Part shown: positions 1 through 8,054 of the stretch, piece by piece | How the letters are laid out: every line of letters starts with the position of its first letter | How positions within the stretch are numbered: position 1 is the stretch's first letter | NCBI RefSeq assembly: GCF_900109745.1 | Contig: NZ_FOAV01000010.1 | Span: 160,029 to 224,028 of the forward strand | From: Roseateles sp. YR242 | Lineage (GTDB): Bacteria > Pseudomonadota > Gammaproteobacteria > Burkholderiales > Burkholderiaceae_C | Length of the DNA stretch: 64,000 nt | Direction: 5' to 3' | The notes under the pieces: model-generated | Database searches by the model: none | Seen by the model: the letters and a program-made list of their open reading frames with translations, nothing else | Told to the model about the DNA's origin: nothing | Translations under genes and position numbers: made by a program

Positions 1-503
1 TGACGGACGCCCTGGGGCGGCAGTTCCAGACGGCCACGCTGCAACTGGACTTCCAGGGGCCCGAGCGTTTTGACCTGACCTACATCGGCGCGGACAACCA
101 GGAGCATCGCCCGGTCATCATCCACCGGGCCATCTTCGGCAGCTTCGAGCGCTTCATCGCCATCCTCGTCGAGCATTACGCTGGTGCATTCCCGTACTGG
201 CTGGCACCGGTGCAGGCCCAGATCGTGACCGTCAGCAACCGCTCGGTGGAGGCCGGCCAGGCCGCCTTCCAGCGTCTGCGGGCGGCGGGGGTGCGTGTGG
301 TGCTGGACGACAGCGACGGCACCGTGGGAGCCAAGGTTCGCGGCGCCCGCTTGCAGAAGGTGCCCTACATCCTCATGATCGGTGAGCAGGAGGCCAGCAA
401 CGGGACCGTCTCAATCCGGGCGCGTGGCAGTGAGGACGTGGAAACCGTGACCCTCGAGGAAGCCGCCCAACGCCTGGCGCGGGAGGCTGAATTCAAGCTG
501 TGA
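1..503 (+). CDS. thrS: Threonyl-tRNA synthetase, C-terminal part (5' end outside window)
   Basis: The reading frame is open from base 3 to the TGA at 501-503, giving the last 166 residues of a class II threonyl-tRNA synthetase, which charges tRNA-Thr in the cytoplasm. The end of the catalytic core is visible: the ERFDLTYIG segment and the motif 3 stretch HRAIFGSFERFIAIL, then EHYAGAFPYWLAPVQ. The anticodon-binding domain follows (DDSDGTVGAKVRGARLQKVPY). The family assignment is secure. The usual downstream partners infC, rpmI and rplT are absent; an antiporter gene follows instead, so this may be a second or relocated thrS copy. Confidence 0.93.
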   Translation, partial: TDALGRQFQTATLQLDFQGPERFDLTYIGADNQEHRPVIIHRAIFGSFERFIAILVEHYAGAFPYWLAPVQAQIVTVSNRSVEAGQAAFQRLRAAGVRVVLDDSDGTVGAKVRGARLQKVPYILMIGEQEASNGTVSIRARGSEDVETVTLEEAAQRLAREAEFKL

Positions 504-510
504 TGACCTG

Positions 511-545
511 GGCCGCTCCGGCTTAAAAACACACACGGAGCGGCC
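511..545 (+). terminator. Strong hairpin between thrS and the antiporter gene
   Basis: A perfect 10-bp inverted repeat (GGCCGCTCCG at 511-520, CGGAGCGGCC at 536-545) encloses a 15-base loop containing TTAAAAAC. It starts 7 bases after the thrS stop and ends just before the AGGGAGGG ribosome-binding site of the next gene. There is no U-tract, so it could be a weak terminator, an mRNA-end stabiliser or an attenuator. Confidence 0.45.
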
Positions 546-566
546 TCCAATTCCAAGGGAGGGCCC

Positions 567-1829
567 ATGCCCATTGCCAGTCTGTCGGTCTACTTCTTTC
601 TACAAGCGGCCGTGATCATCACTGCCTGCCAATTGGTGGGGCGGCTGGCCCGTCGCATCGGCCAGCCGCAAGTGGTGGGCGAAATGATCGCCGGCGTGCT
701 GCTGGGGCCCTCCCTCCTGGGTTGGCTGGCACCGGCATGGCAGGCGGCACTCTTCCCGGCAGACACCCGGGGCATGCTCTACGTGTGTGGGCAGCTGGGG
801 GTGGGGCTCTACATGTTCCTGGTGGGCACCGAGTTCCGCACGGAGCACTTCAAGGCGGGTGCGCGGACGGCGGTCAGCGTGTCGCTCTCCGGCATTGCCG
901 CGCCATTTGTGCTGGCGGTCCTGCTGACCCCCTGGCTCATGTCCATTCCCGGCCTGTACGGGGCCAGGGTGCAGGTCTTCGAAGCCTCGCTGTTCCTGGG
1001 GGCGGCCATCGCCATCACCGCTTTCCCGATGCTGGCCCGAATCATCCAGGAGCGCGGGCTGGCCGGCACACGCATCGGCGCGCTGGCATTGACGGCAGGC
1101 GCCGTGGACGATGCGGCCGCCTGGTGCATCCTGGCAGTGGTGCTGTCCAGCTTCAGCGGCCAGTGGGGCAGCGCGTATGCGGCCATCGGGGGCGGCGTGG
1201 CCTTTGCCGTGTTCATGATCTTCATCGGTCGACCGCTGCTGGCCCGGTTGTCCGGCCTGGTGACCGTGGGCGCGCCGCTGTCGCATTCACTGCTGGCCAT
1301 CGTCCTGACCATCTTCTGCCTGTGTGCATTCCTCATGGACGCGATTGGCATCCATGCCGTGTTCGGCGGTTTCCTGCTGGGCTGCGTCCTGCCACGCGGC
1401 GAGCTGGTGGACCGGCTGCAGGGCCTGCTGCGGCCCTTTGTGGTGGTGTTCCTCCTGCCGATGTTCTTCACCTATTCGGGGTTGAACACCCGGCTGGGCA
1501 TGCTCGTGGCACCTGAAGTGTTCGTCGCCGCACTGGCGATCCTGGCCGCTTCCTTCGGTGGCAAGCTGCTGGCCTGCTGGGCCGGTGCCCGGCTGGCCGG
1601 GGCGAGTTCCCCGGACGCCATGGCGATCGGCGCGCTCATGAATGCGCGCGGCCTGATGGAGCTGATCATCATCAACATCGGCTTGAGTGCCGGCGTCATC
1701 CTGCCGGGGCTGTTCTCGATCCTGGTGCTGATGGCCGTGGTCACCACGCTGATGGCCACGCCCCTGTTCAACTGGGCGGCGCGCCGGCAGGAACGGCTGG
1801 TGTCACCCGTGATGGCGCCCTCCGCCTAA
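567..1829 (+). CDS. CPA2-family cation:proton antiporter
   Basis: A 420-residue integral membrane protein with about 12 hydrophobic segments, resembling the membrane domain of KefB-type Na+/H+ or K+/H+ exchangers. It would exchange a monovalent cation for protons across the inner membrane. Typical features are the early GRLARRIGQPQVVGEMIAGV segment, a mid-protein GAVDDAAAW motif with the paired acidic residues of the transport site, and the late GALMNARGLMELIIINIG segment. No cytoplasmic TrkA-N/C regulatory domain follows. An AGGGAGGG ribosome-binding site lies just before the ATG. The transported ion cannot be read from the sequence. Confidence 0.88.
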   Translation: MPIASLSVYFFLQAAVIITACQLVGRLARRIGQPQVVGEMIAGVLLGPSLLGWLAPAWQAALFPADTRGMLYVCGQLGVGLYMFLVGTEFRTEHFKAGARTAVSVSLSGIAAPFVLAVLLTPWLMSIPGLYGARVQVFEASLFLGAAIAITAFPMLARIIQERGLAGTRIGALALTAGAVDDAAAWCILAVVLSSFSGQWGSAYAAIGGGVAFAVFMIFIGRPLLARLSGLVTVGAPLSHSLLAIVLTIFCLCAFLMDAIGIHAVFGGFLLGCVLPRGELVDRLQGLLRPFVVVFLLPMFFTYSGLNTRLGMLVAPEVFVAALAILAASFGGKLLACWAGARLAGASSPDAMAIGALMNARGLMELIIINIGLSAGVILPGLFSILVLMAVVTTLMATPLFNWAARRQERLVSPVMAPSA

Positions 1830-1940
1830 CAAATCCAGGGCGCCTCCCCGCCACTCGCCCTCTCACCGGGGGTGCAAGCATGCGGCCGAAGGGCTCGGGA
1901 GCTCAAGGACTGAGTGGCCCGCAGCGCGACGGGTCCCGCT

Positions 1941-1985
1941 GTGCTGTGCTGTGCCGTGCCGTGCCGTGCCGTGCCGTGCCGTGCC
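1941..1985. repeat. Pentanucleotide tandem repeat (GTGCY)9
   Basis: Nine uninterrupted 5-bp units: two GTGCT (1941-1950) followed by seven GTGCC (1951-1985). The array lies about 130 bp before the start of the secreted esterase gene, in noncoding DNA. Copy-number slippage would change promoter spacing in 5-bp steps, about half a helical turn each. Confidence 0.9.
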
Positions 1986-2048
1986 GAATCGTGATCCGTG
2001 TTTACGCCGATACGAAAGCGTTATCACGCCACATGCCGTGCGCTCTAC

Positions 2049-2063
2049 CGTGCAGATTGCACG
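2049..2063. promoter_or_regulatory. Palindrome upstream of the tannase-like gene
   Basis: CGTGCA-GAT-TGCACG is a perfect 6-bp dyad with a 3-bp centre, 51 bp before the ATG at 2115. Position and symmetry suit an operator for an unidentified regulator. Nothing else in the 1830-2114 gap looks like a gene. Confidence 0.4.
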
Positions 2064-2114
2064 AATCCTAGACTTTTTTCTCCGCAGAAGGTCCCACAAA
2101 ACCAAGGAGACAAA

Positions 2115-3851
2115 ATGTTGAGTTCCCTCAAGCACCTGGCCGTTCTGGCCGGGGGGCTGGCAGCGCTCATGCTGACCGCCCTCGCGCCTCAGGCGGCTGC
2201 CGCCCAGTCACTGGCGCCGTTGCCAGCGGTTCCCGCGGCATTGGCCTGCGACCTCGCCACGTTCCAGGGCATGGATCTGAAGGGTGTCGCCGACGACAAC
2301 GGCCAAGTCAGCTTTTCAGCGGTATCACTGGTGCCCGCGTCCGCGACAAACCCATCAGCGTATTGCTCGGTGCGGGGCGTCATCAGCCCTGGCGCCAGCT
2401 CCATCGTCATGAAGCTGCCCATCACCGGCTGGACACAGCGCTACGTGCAGAACGGCTGCGGCGGCGAATGCGGCAACGACAACCTCGGCAACCCGACGCA
2501 GTCGGCCGGCTGCTCGCTGGTGAACAGCGGCGAGCTTGTCACCGCCACCACCAACATGGGCCACACCGGCGCGCAAGGCGCGGGGTGGATCGTCAACAAC
2601 CCATGGGCAGGCATCGACTTCGCCTACCGCGGCGTGCACGTCACCGCGCAGGTGGCGAAGGCGGTCATCCGCAAGTTCTACGGGCGCAGTGCCGTCTACG
2701 CGTACTTTGACGGCTGCTCCGACGGGGGCCGCGAAGCCCTGATGTCAGCCCAGCGCTACCCGAACGACTTCAATGGCATTGCCGCTGGCGCACCGGCCAA
2801 CAACATGGACGTGCAAAACACGTACCACCATGCCAACCGGGTGCTGACCAACCAGACCACGCCCGGCTACATCCCGATCCCCGAGCGCAACACCTATCTG
2901 CTGCTGCGCGCCAATCTGCCCTACATCCACGCCAAGGTGGTGGCCGCCTGCGACACGCTGGACGGCGTGGCGGACGGCATCATCGACGACCCGCGCAACT
3001 GCAAGTTCAACACCGACACCCTGGTCTGCAAGAACAACGGCAATGAAGCCGGTTGCCTGACCCAGGCGCAGGCCGACGCAGCCTTCCGCATCCATGACGG
3101 CGCCAAGTCCGTCGAAGGCCTGCGGCTGGAACCGCAGATCGCCACCGAATGGGGCTCCGAACTCGACTGGTCCCTGTACATGCCGGAGGCACAGGGTGGC
3201 ATCGGCTCGGAGAACTTCGTGACCGGCTGGCTGTACAAAACCTTCCTCAACAGCCCCTACAAGGACGCGAGCACCGCCACCCCGCGCACCATCAATGACC
3301 TGAAGTGGACCACTGCGGACTTCATCTCCACGGTGGCGTCCTCGCACCTGTACAGCGCCACCAATCCGGACCTGCGGCCCTTCGCCACGGCGGGCGGCAA
3401 GCTGATCCTCTGGCATGGCTGGGCGGACCAGCACATCTCGCCCCAGGGGACCATCCAGTATTGGGAATCCATGAGCAAGCTGACCCGCACGCCGGAGAGC
3501 TTTGCCAGGTTCTACCTGTTCCCGGGCATGGGGCATTGCGGCGGCGGCCTCGGCCCCAACACGTTTGACCTGCTGACACCGCTGATGGCCTGGGTGGAAA
3601 ACGCGGCAGCGCCGTTTGCACTGGTCGCCAACAACAGCGCCACAGGGGTTTCCCGACCGGTGTATCCGTACCCCATGGTGGCCCGCTACAGCGGCGCGGG
3701 CAGCACCAGCAGCGCCAGCAGCTTCGTGCCCTACACACCGGCCGTGCCGTCGGATGTCAGCACCAGCAACGTCGGGAACTACCTCTACACGCCGCTCTTC
3801 AAGCAGTCGGCTTGCACGGCCATCGGCACGCAGATCGTCTGCACGCCTTGA
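2115..3851 (+). CDS. Secreted tannase/feruloyl esterase family hydrolase
   Basis: 578 residues. The start was chosen at 2115 because AAGGAGA lies 5 bases upstream and the first ~30 residues then form a classical Sec signal peptide (MLSSLKHLAVLAGG...QAAAAQS); a longer in-frame reading from 1998 lacks both. The mature protein is an alpha/beta hydrolase of the tannase family (PF07519), which splits ester bonds such as gallate, ferulate or related aromatic esters. The nucleophile lies in FDGCSDGGREAL, the acid in WADQHISP and the histidine in GMGHCGGG. The Cys beside the Ser and the Cys beside the His fit the CS-D-HC disulphide arrangement of this family. The actual substrate is not determinable. 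Confidence 0.88.
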   Translation: MLSSLKHLAVLAGGLAALMLTALAPQAAAAQSLAPLPAVPAALACDLATFQGMDLKGVADDNGQVSFSAVSLVPASATNPSAYCSVRGVISPGASSIVMKLPITGWTQRYVQNGCGGECGNDNLGNPTQSAGCSLVNSGELVTATTNMGHTGAQGAGWIVNNPWAGIDFAYRGVHVTAQVAKAVIRKFYGRSAVYAYFDGCSDGGREALMSAQRYPNDFNGIAAGAPANNMDVQNTYHHANRVLTNQTTPGYIPIPERNTYLLLRANLPYIHAKVVAACDTLDGVADGIIDDPRNCKFNTDTLVCKNNGNEAGCLTQAQADAAFRIHDGAKSVEGLRLEPQIATEWGSELDWSLYMPEAQGGIGSENFVTGWLYKTFLNSPYKDASTATPRTINDLKWTTADFISTVASSHLYSATNPDLRPFATAGGKLILWHGWADQHISPQGTIQYWESMSKLTRTPESFARFYLFPGMGHCGGGLGPNTFDLLTPLMAWVENAAAPFALVANNSATGVSRPVYPYPMVARYSGAGSTSSASSFVPYTPAVPSDVSTSNVGNYLYTPLFKQSACTAIGTQIVCTP

Positions 3852-3857
3852 CGTTTG

Positions 3858-3875
3858 GGGGCGTTTTGGCGCCCC
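3858..3875 (+). terminator. Hairpin after the tannase-like gene
   Basis: GGGGCG (3858-3863) and CGCCCC (3870-3875) pair around a TTTTGG loop 6 bp after the stop codon. The downstream sequence is pyrimidine-rich but has no clean T-run, so this is a weak terminator candidate. Confidence 0.35.
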
Positions 3876-3922
3876 GCCTTCCCTCCCCTTGATCTTGTTG
3901 TCCTGAACAACGGAGTCTCATC

Positions 3923-4534
3923 ATGAACATCGGCTTTTCAAGCAAAGCGCTGGGCACTGGCGTGCTGGCTCCCCTGCTGGCCATGCTGGCCATGCTGGCA
4001 GCGATGAGCCTGGCGCTTCCCGCCAAGGCCCAGAACCTCGTCACCAACGGCGGCTTCGAGACCGGCGACCTGACAGGATGGTCGGGCACGGTGCTGGCCA
4101 ATCCTTACAGCGGCGTCTATTGCCCTGGCGCTGGCGGTGCACCCGAAGGCAGCTGCGAGGCGTTTCTGGGCACGGCCGGGTCGTCTGACACGATCAGCCA
4201 GATGATCAGCACGGTGGCCGGGCAGCTCTACACCGTGAGTTTCTCGTTCCAGTCCGATGGCAGCACGCCGAGCAGCCTGCTGGTCAGCTTCGGGAACCAG
4301 GCGGCCTACAGCCTCCTGAGCCCCGTCTCGACCGACCTGCACAGCTACACCTTCTCGGGCCTGGCCACCGGCGCGTCCACCGAGTTGCTGTTCAACTTCC
4401 GCAATGACCCTGGTTACTTCATCGTCGACGGGATCTCGGTGTCAGCCGTACCGGAGCCCGCCTCATTCGCGCTGTGCCTGGCGGGTGTGCTGGGCCTGGC
4501 CATGAAACGCCGGTGGACCCTGAGAAGGCGCTGA
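3923..4534 (+). CDS. PEP-CTERM sorted exported protein
   Basis: 203 residues, preceded by a GGAG ribosome-binding site. An N-terminal signal peptide (to about residue 36, ...LPAKAQ) is followed by a beta-rich domain opening NLVTNGGFETGDLTGW, typical of PEP-CTERM carbohydrate-binding-like domains. The C-terminus carries the sorting signal: VPEPASFAL, a hydrophobic helix, then KRRWTLRRR. Family knowledge says such proteins are processed by an exosortase (EpsH/XrtA type) and displayed or released with exopolysaccharide. No exosortase gene lies in the window. The specific role is unknown. Confidence 0.88.
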   Translation: MNIGFSSKALGTGVLAPLLAMLAMLAAMSLALPAKAQNLVTNGGFETGDLTGWSGTVLANPYSGVYCPGAGGAPEGSCEAFLGTAGSSDTISQMISTVAGQLYTVSFSFQSDGSTPSSLLVSFGNQAAYSLLSPVSTDLHSYTFSGLATGASTELLFNFRNDPGYFIVDGISVSAVPEPASFALCLAGVLGLAMKRRWTLRRR

Positions 4535-4631
4535 AACGGCGTGCCAGACGCGGAGGTGACACCCCGCCCCGGGAGCGCCCGATAGACTGATTTGATCGAG
4601 CGGCGACACGCTGCAGGTTCCGGCCACGATC

Positions 4632-5495
4632 ATGTCTGACCCCCTGGCACTCACCTTGACCGCCGCGGACGGCTATCGCCTGTCCGCCAAATGCTTTCCG
4701 GCCCAAGGTGCTGCCCGGGGGCGGCTCATCGTCGCGGGTGCCACGGCGGTGCCACAGGGTTTCTACAGGCGCTTTGCGGCCTTCGCGGCTGCGCGGGGTT
4801 ATGAGACGCTGACCTTCGACTACCGCGGGCTCGGCGGCTCAAGGCCGGCGCACCTGAAAGGCTTCCGGATGGATCTGCTGGACTGGGGACGGCTGGATCT
4901 GGCGGCGGCGGTGGCCCACATGGCGCAGCCCGATCTGCCGCTCTACATCGTCGGCCATTCCTACGGGGGGCACGCGTTGGGTGTGCTGCCCAACCACGAC
5001 AAGGTGGCGGGTGTCTATGTGTTTGGCACTGGCGCTGGATGGCACGGCTACATGCCCCTGCTGGAGCGCCTGCGAGTGCAGCTGATGTGGAACCTGGTGC
5101 TGCCCGTGCTCACCTGGTGGAAAGGCTATTGCCCCTGGAGCATGCTGGGCCTGGGCGAAGACCTGCCCATCGACGTCTATCGGCAGTGGCGGCACTGGTG
5201 CCAATTTCCTCGCTATTTCTTCGACGACCCTGCCATGCAGGGGATCGAACACGAATTCGCCGCCATTCGGACCCCTATCGTGGCAGTGAATGCGCTGGAC
5301 GATCTATGGGCGCGCCCGCAATCGCGCGACGCCTTTGTGGCGGCCTACCGCAACGCCCCGCTCATCCGCACCGATCTCGATCCCCACACGGTGGGCGGCA
5401 AGGTCGGCCACATGGGCTACTTCCGCAGCGGTGCCGAGCCGCTGTGGCAGAACGCGCTGAACTTCTTCGCCGGACTGCCCGCAACGCCCCGATGA
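4632..5495 (+). CDS. Alpha/beta hydrolase
   Basis: A 287-residue cytoplasmic alpha/beta hydrolase without a signal peptide. The nucleophile elbow is IVGHSYGGHALG, with Ser near residue 112. The likely acid lies in NALDDLWARP and the histidine in KVGHMGYFR near the C-terminus, so the triad is complete. Residues 55-75 (ARGYETLTFDYRGLGGSRPA) match the conserved strand-turn before the oxyanion region. It resembles the uncharacterised COG4757-type hydrolases. Substrate unknown. It lies 97 bp after the PEP-CTERM gene and convergent with map; functional linkage is not evident. Confidence 0.8.
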   Translation: MSDPLALTLTAADGYRLSAKCFPAQGAARGRLIVAGATAVPQGFYRRFAAFAAARGYETLTFDYRGLGGSRPAHLKGFRMDLLDWGRLDLAAAVAHMAQPDLPLYIVGHSYGGHALGVLPNHDKVAGVYVFGTGAGWHGYMPLLERLRVQLMWNLVLPVLTWWKGYCPWSMLGLGEDLPIDVYRQWRHWCQFPRYFFDDPAMQGIEHEFAAIRTPIVAVNALDDLWARPQSRDAFVAAYRNAPLIRTDLDPHTVGGKVGHMGYFRSGAEPLWQNALNFFAGLPATPR

Positions 5496-5583
5496 GCGGC
5501 CCTACAGCTGCCCCACACCGGCTGTGCCCCGCACCGGCAACGGCCGACGAGGGGAACGGGGCAACGCCGTGCGGATGCGCCGG

Positions 5584-6330
5584 TCAGTGCTGCGTGACCA
5601 CGATCGGATCACCCTGGGTGATGATCATCGTGTGCTCATACTGCGCCGACAGGTTGCCGCTCACGCCCACCAGCGTCCAGCCATCATCGGTTTCGGTGAC
5701 GATGCGGCTCTTGGTGGAGAGGAACGGTTCAATGGTGATCACCATGCCCTCGGTCAGCAACCGCTTGTCGGTGGCGTCGTAGTACCCGGCGATGTGCTCG
5801 GGGGCTTCATGCAGGGCGCGGCCCACGCCGTGGCTGCCCAGGTTCTCGATGATCTTGAAGCCGTAGGTCTTGGCCGTGCGCTCGATGGCCGCGCCGATGC
5901 CGCTGATGGGCTGACCGGCGCGGGCCTGCTTCATGGCCTGCGCCAGAGCCGTGCGGGTGGCATGGCACAGGCGCGTCTTCTGCGGATTGGTGGGTGGCAC
6001 CACCCGCGTGCCGCCGGTATCGGCGAAGTACCCGCCCAGCTCCGCCGACACGTCCACATTCAGCACATCACCCGCGCGGATGACCCGCGTGCCGGGGATG
6101 CCGTGCGCGGCTTCCTCGTTGATGCTGATGCAGGTGTAGCCGGGGAAGTCATAGGTCAGCTTGGGCGCGGAATGGGCGCCGTGCTGTTCCAGCAGTTGGC
6201 CGCCCAGCGTATCCAGCTCTTGCGTGGTCATGCCGGGTTCGGCGGCGTCCAGCATCTGGTGAAGCACGTACGACACGATCCGGCCGATGCGCTTCAGGGC
6301 AATCACGTCATCTTCGGATTCGATGGTCAT
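5584..6330 (-). CDS. map: Methionine aminopeptidase, type I
   Basis: 248 residues from the ATG at 6330 (MTIESEDDVIALK); a longer reading from 6375 adds 15 residues unlike the family. The enzyme removes the initiator methionine from nascent proteins using two divalent metal ions. Metal ligands are visible in order: Asp in LNVDVSAELGG, Asp in YFADTGGTR, His in GSHGVGRALHEAP, Glu in ITIEPFLS and Glu in QYEHTMII. The substrate-side histidine is in EEAAHGIPG. It is a stand-alone gene, not next to rpsB or in the ribosomal cluster, so it may be a second map copy. Confidence 0.93.
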   Translation of the reverse strand: MTIESEDDVIALKRIGRIVSYVLHQMLDAAEPGMTTQELDTLGGQLLEQHGAHSAPKLTYDFPGYTCISINEEAAHGIPGTRVIRAGDVLNVDVSAELGGYFADTGGTRVVPPTNPQKTRLCHATRTALAQAMKQARAGQPISGIGAAIERTAKTYGFKIIENLGSHGVGRALHEAPEHIAGYYDATDKRLLTEGMVITIEPFLSTKSRIVTETDDGWTLVGVSGNLSAQYEHTMIITQGDPIVVTQH

Positions 6331-6403
6331 GGAAATTCCTGTCTGAGGAGCATGTGCGGCCATGCGCGGCCACACGCTTGAGGGCGTGATCCTACCGGAG
6401 CGC

Positions 6404-7726
6404 TCAGGCCACGCCCGCCAGCGACGCCAGCAGGGCCACGTTCGCCAGGCTCACCGCGCCGAAGATCAGCCACGCCGTCCAGCGCAGCCCACGCCCGCTG
6501 GCGAATCGGCCCATGACCGACGCGTCACTGGTGAGCCGGATCAGCGGCCACATCGCAAACGGCAGCTGCAGGCTCAGCACCACCTGGCTGGCCACCAGCA
6601 GGCGGCCCACGCCGGCGTCCCCCAGCCACCAGACGCCCAGGAAGGCCGGTACCAGGGCGATCGCGCGGGTGGCCAGGCGCCGCTGCCAGCACGGAATCTT
6701 CAGCTGCAGAAACCCTTCCATCAACACCTGCCCCGCAATGGTGCCGGTAAAAGTGGAACTCTGGCCGGCCGCGAGCAGGGCCACGCCAAACAGCACCGAC
6801 GCCACAGAGCCCCCCACCAGCGGGTCCAGCAGGTGATAGGCGTCCTGGATCTCCGTCACCGCCGTGTGCCCATGCGCATGGAAAGCCGTGGCGGCCAGGG
6901 TGAGGATGGCGGCATTGATCAGCAGCGCGAGCGAGAGGGACACGAGGGTGTCGACGGTGCACAGGCGCAGGCCGTCCTGCAGCGCTTGCGGCGTTCGGTC
7001 GATCCGCCGAGTCTGCACGATGGAGGAATGCAGGTAGAGGTTGTGCGGCATCACGGTCGCGCCCAGGATGCCGATGGCCAGGAACAGCGCCTGGCGGTCG
7101 TGCGCGGACAGCCCATTGGGAATGAAGCCGGCGGCCACCGCCCGCCAGTCGGGACCCACCAACACCAGTTGCGCCGCATAACAGACCCCGATGGTGATCA
7201 CCAGGCCCAGGATGATGGCCTCCACCTGGCGGAAGCCGCGGCCCTTGAGGCCCAGCACGATGAGCGTATCCAGCGCAGAAATCGCCACACCGCTGAGCAG
7301 CGACATGCCAAACAGCAGATGCAAGGCCAGCGCGGTGCCCAGCACCTCCGCCACGTCACAGGCAATGATGGCCAGCTCCGCCATTACCCACAGGCTCAGG
7401 TTGACGGCTGGCCGGTAACGCGCGCGGCAGGCCTGCGCCAGATCCAGCTGCGCCACGATGCCCAGCCGCAGGGACAAGGTCTGCAGCACCATCGCCGCCA
7501 GGCTGGACGCCAGCACCACCCACAGCAGAGCGTGGCCGAAGCGTGAACCGGCTTCAATGTCCGTGGCCCAGTTGCCGGGGTCCATGTAGCCCACGGACAC
7601 CAGCAGGCCGGGGCCGGCCACCCTCAGCAGGCGGCGCCAGAACGGTCCGGCGGCGGGGAGTGGAATCGAGCCGTGGACTTCGGCGGGGCAGAACGGCGCG
7701 GTGGCGGTGGTGGGCAGGCGAAACAT
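6404..7726 (-). CDS. mntH: NRAMP-family Mn2+/Fe2+ transporter
   Basis: 440 residues from the ATG at 7726 (MFRLPTTATAP). A longer reading from 7837 would run through a stable hairpin and adds a residue string unlike the family. NRAMP proteins import divalent metals, mainly Mn2+ in bacteria, with protons. The metal-site signature YMDPGNWATD is in TM1 and MPHNLYLHSS in TM6; about 11 hydrophobic helices are present. No clear Shine-Dalgarno precedes the chosen start. The leader holds a 12-bp UUCG-capped stem at 7828-7855 that could take part in control. Confidence 0.9.
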   Translation of the reverse strand: MFRLPTTATAPFCPAEVHGSIPLPAAGPFWRRLLRVAGPGLLVSVGYMDPGNWATDIEAGSRFGHALLWVVLASSLAAMVLQTLSLRLGIVAQLDLAQACRARYRPAVNLSLWVMAELAIIACDVAEVLGTALALHLLFGMSLLSGVAISALDTLIVLGLKGRGFRQVEAIILGLVITIGVCYAAQLVLVGPDWRAVAAGFIPNGLSAHDRQALFLAIGILGATVMPHNLYLHSSIVQTRRIDRTPQALQDGLRLCTVDTLVSLSLALLINAAILTLAATAFHAHGHTAVTEIQDAYHLLDPLVGGSVASVLFGVALLAAGQSSTFTGTIAGQVLMEGFLQLKIPCWQRRLATRAIALVPAFLGVWWLGDAGVGRLLVASQVVLSLQLPFAMWPLIRLTSDASVMGRFASGRGLRWTAWLIFGAVSLANVALLASLAGVA

Positions 7727-7827
7727 GTGCGGATTGTGGCTGGCCTGGGCCCGGCGCACCTCCGCCGGAAGTGGTGGGTCGGGCGCATGTCGGTGCGGGG
7801 CGCAAGTCCTGGCCCCACAAAGACGAT

Positions 7828-7855
7828 GGGCGAACACCCCGAAGGATGTCCGCCC
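7828..7855 (-). promoter_or_regulatory. UUCG-capped hairpin in the mntH leader
   Basis: Read on the minus strand, GGGCGGACATCC, loop TTCG, GGGTGTTCGCCC forms a 12-bp stem (two G-U pairs) closed by a cUUCGg tetraloop, one of the most stable RNA loops. It lies about 100 nt upstream of the chosen mntH start. It may be a structured 5' leader or a terminator/attenuator; TCTTTG follows a few bases later but there is no true U-run. Confidence 0.5.
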
Positions 7856-8010
7856 TGTATCTCACTACCCATTGACCTCTGGATCGCCCGGCTTGCGCCT
7901 CTGCGGTCTGGCCACCATCTCCGTTCCGCATGAGTTGAAGATTACGCCCGGTCCCGCCCGCTGCCTAGGGTTCGATACCGCATCGCTCCCTCGGTGAAAA
8001 CAGCAAGCGT

Positions 8011-8031
8011 GTGTCAGTCAACGCCTGACAC
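8011..8031 (-). terminator. Hairpin after the sigma-54 regulator gene
   Basis: GTGTCAG (8011-8017) and CTGACAC (8025-8031) form a perfect 7-bp dyad with a 7-base loop, 24 bp beyond the regulator's stop codon. On the minus strand a T-rich patch (TGTTTTC) follows about 8 bases later. Plausible intrinsic terminator. Confidence 0.45.
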
Positions 8032-8054
8032 GGCGCCGCACACCGGCCCACCCA

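Larger units (their letters stand above)
7727..8054. other. 328-bp gap: mntH leader and regulator tail
   Basis: No convincing gene is seen in this gap. It holds the mntH upstream region with the hairpin at 7828-7855 and the terminator-like hairpin of the sigma-54 regulator gene at 8011-8031. I looked for the conserved core of the yybP-ykoY manganese riboswitch and could not recognise it. Confidence 0.5.

Noticed and set aside
511..545. Calling the thrS-antiporter hairpin a T-box or amino-acid attenuator
   Set aside because: It is a simple stem without T-box core elements and lies after, not before, thrS.
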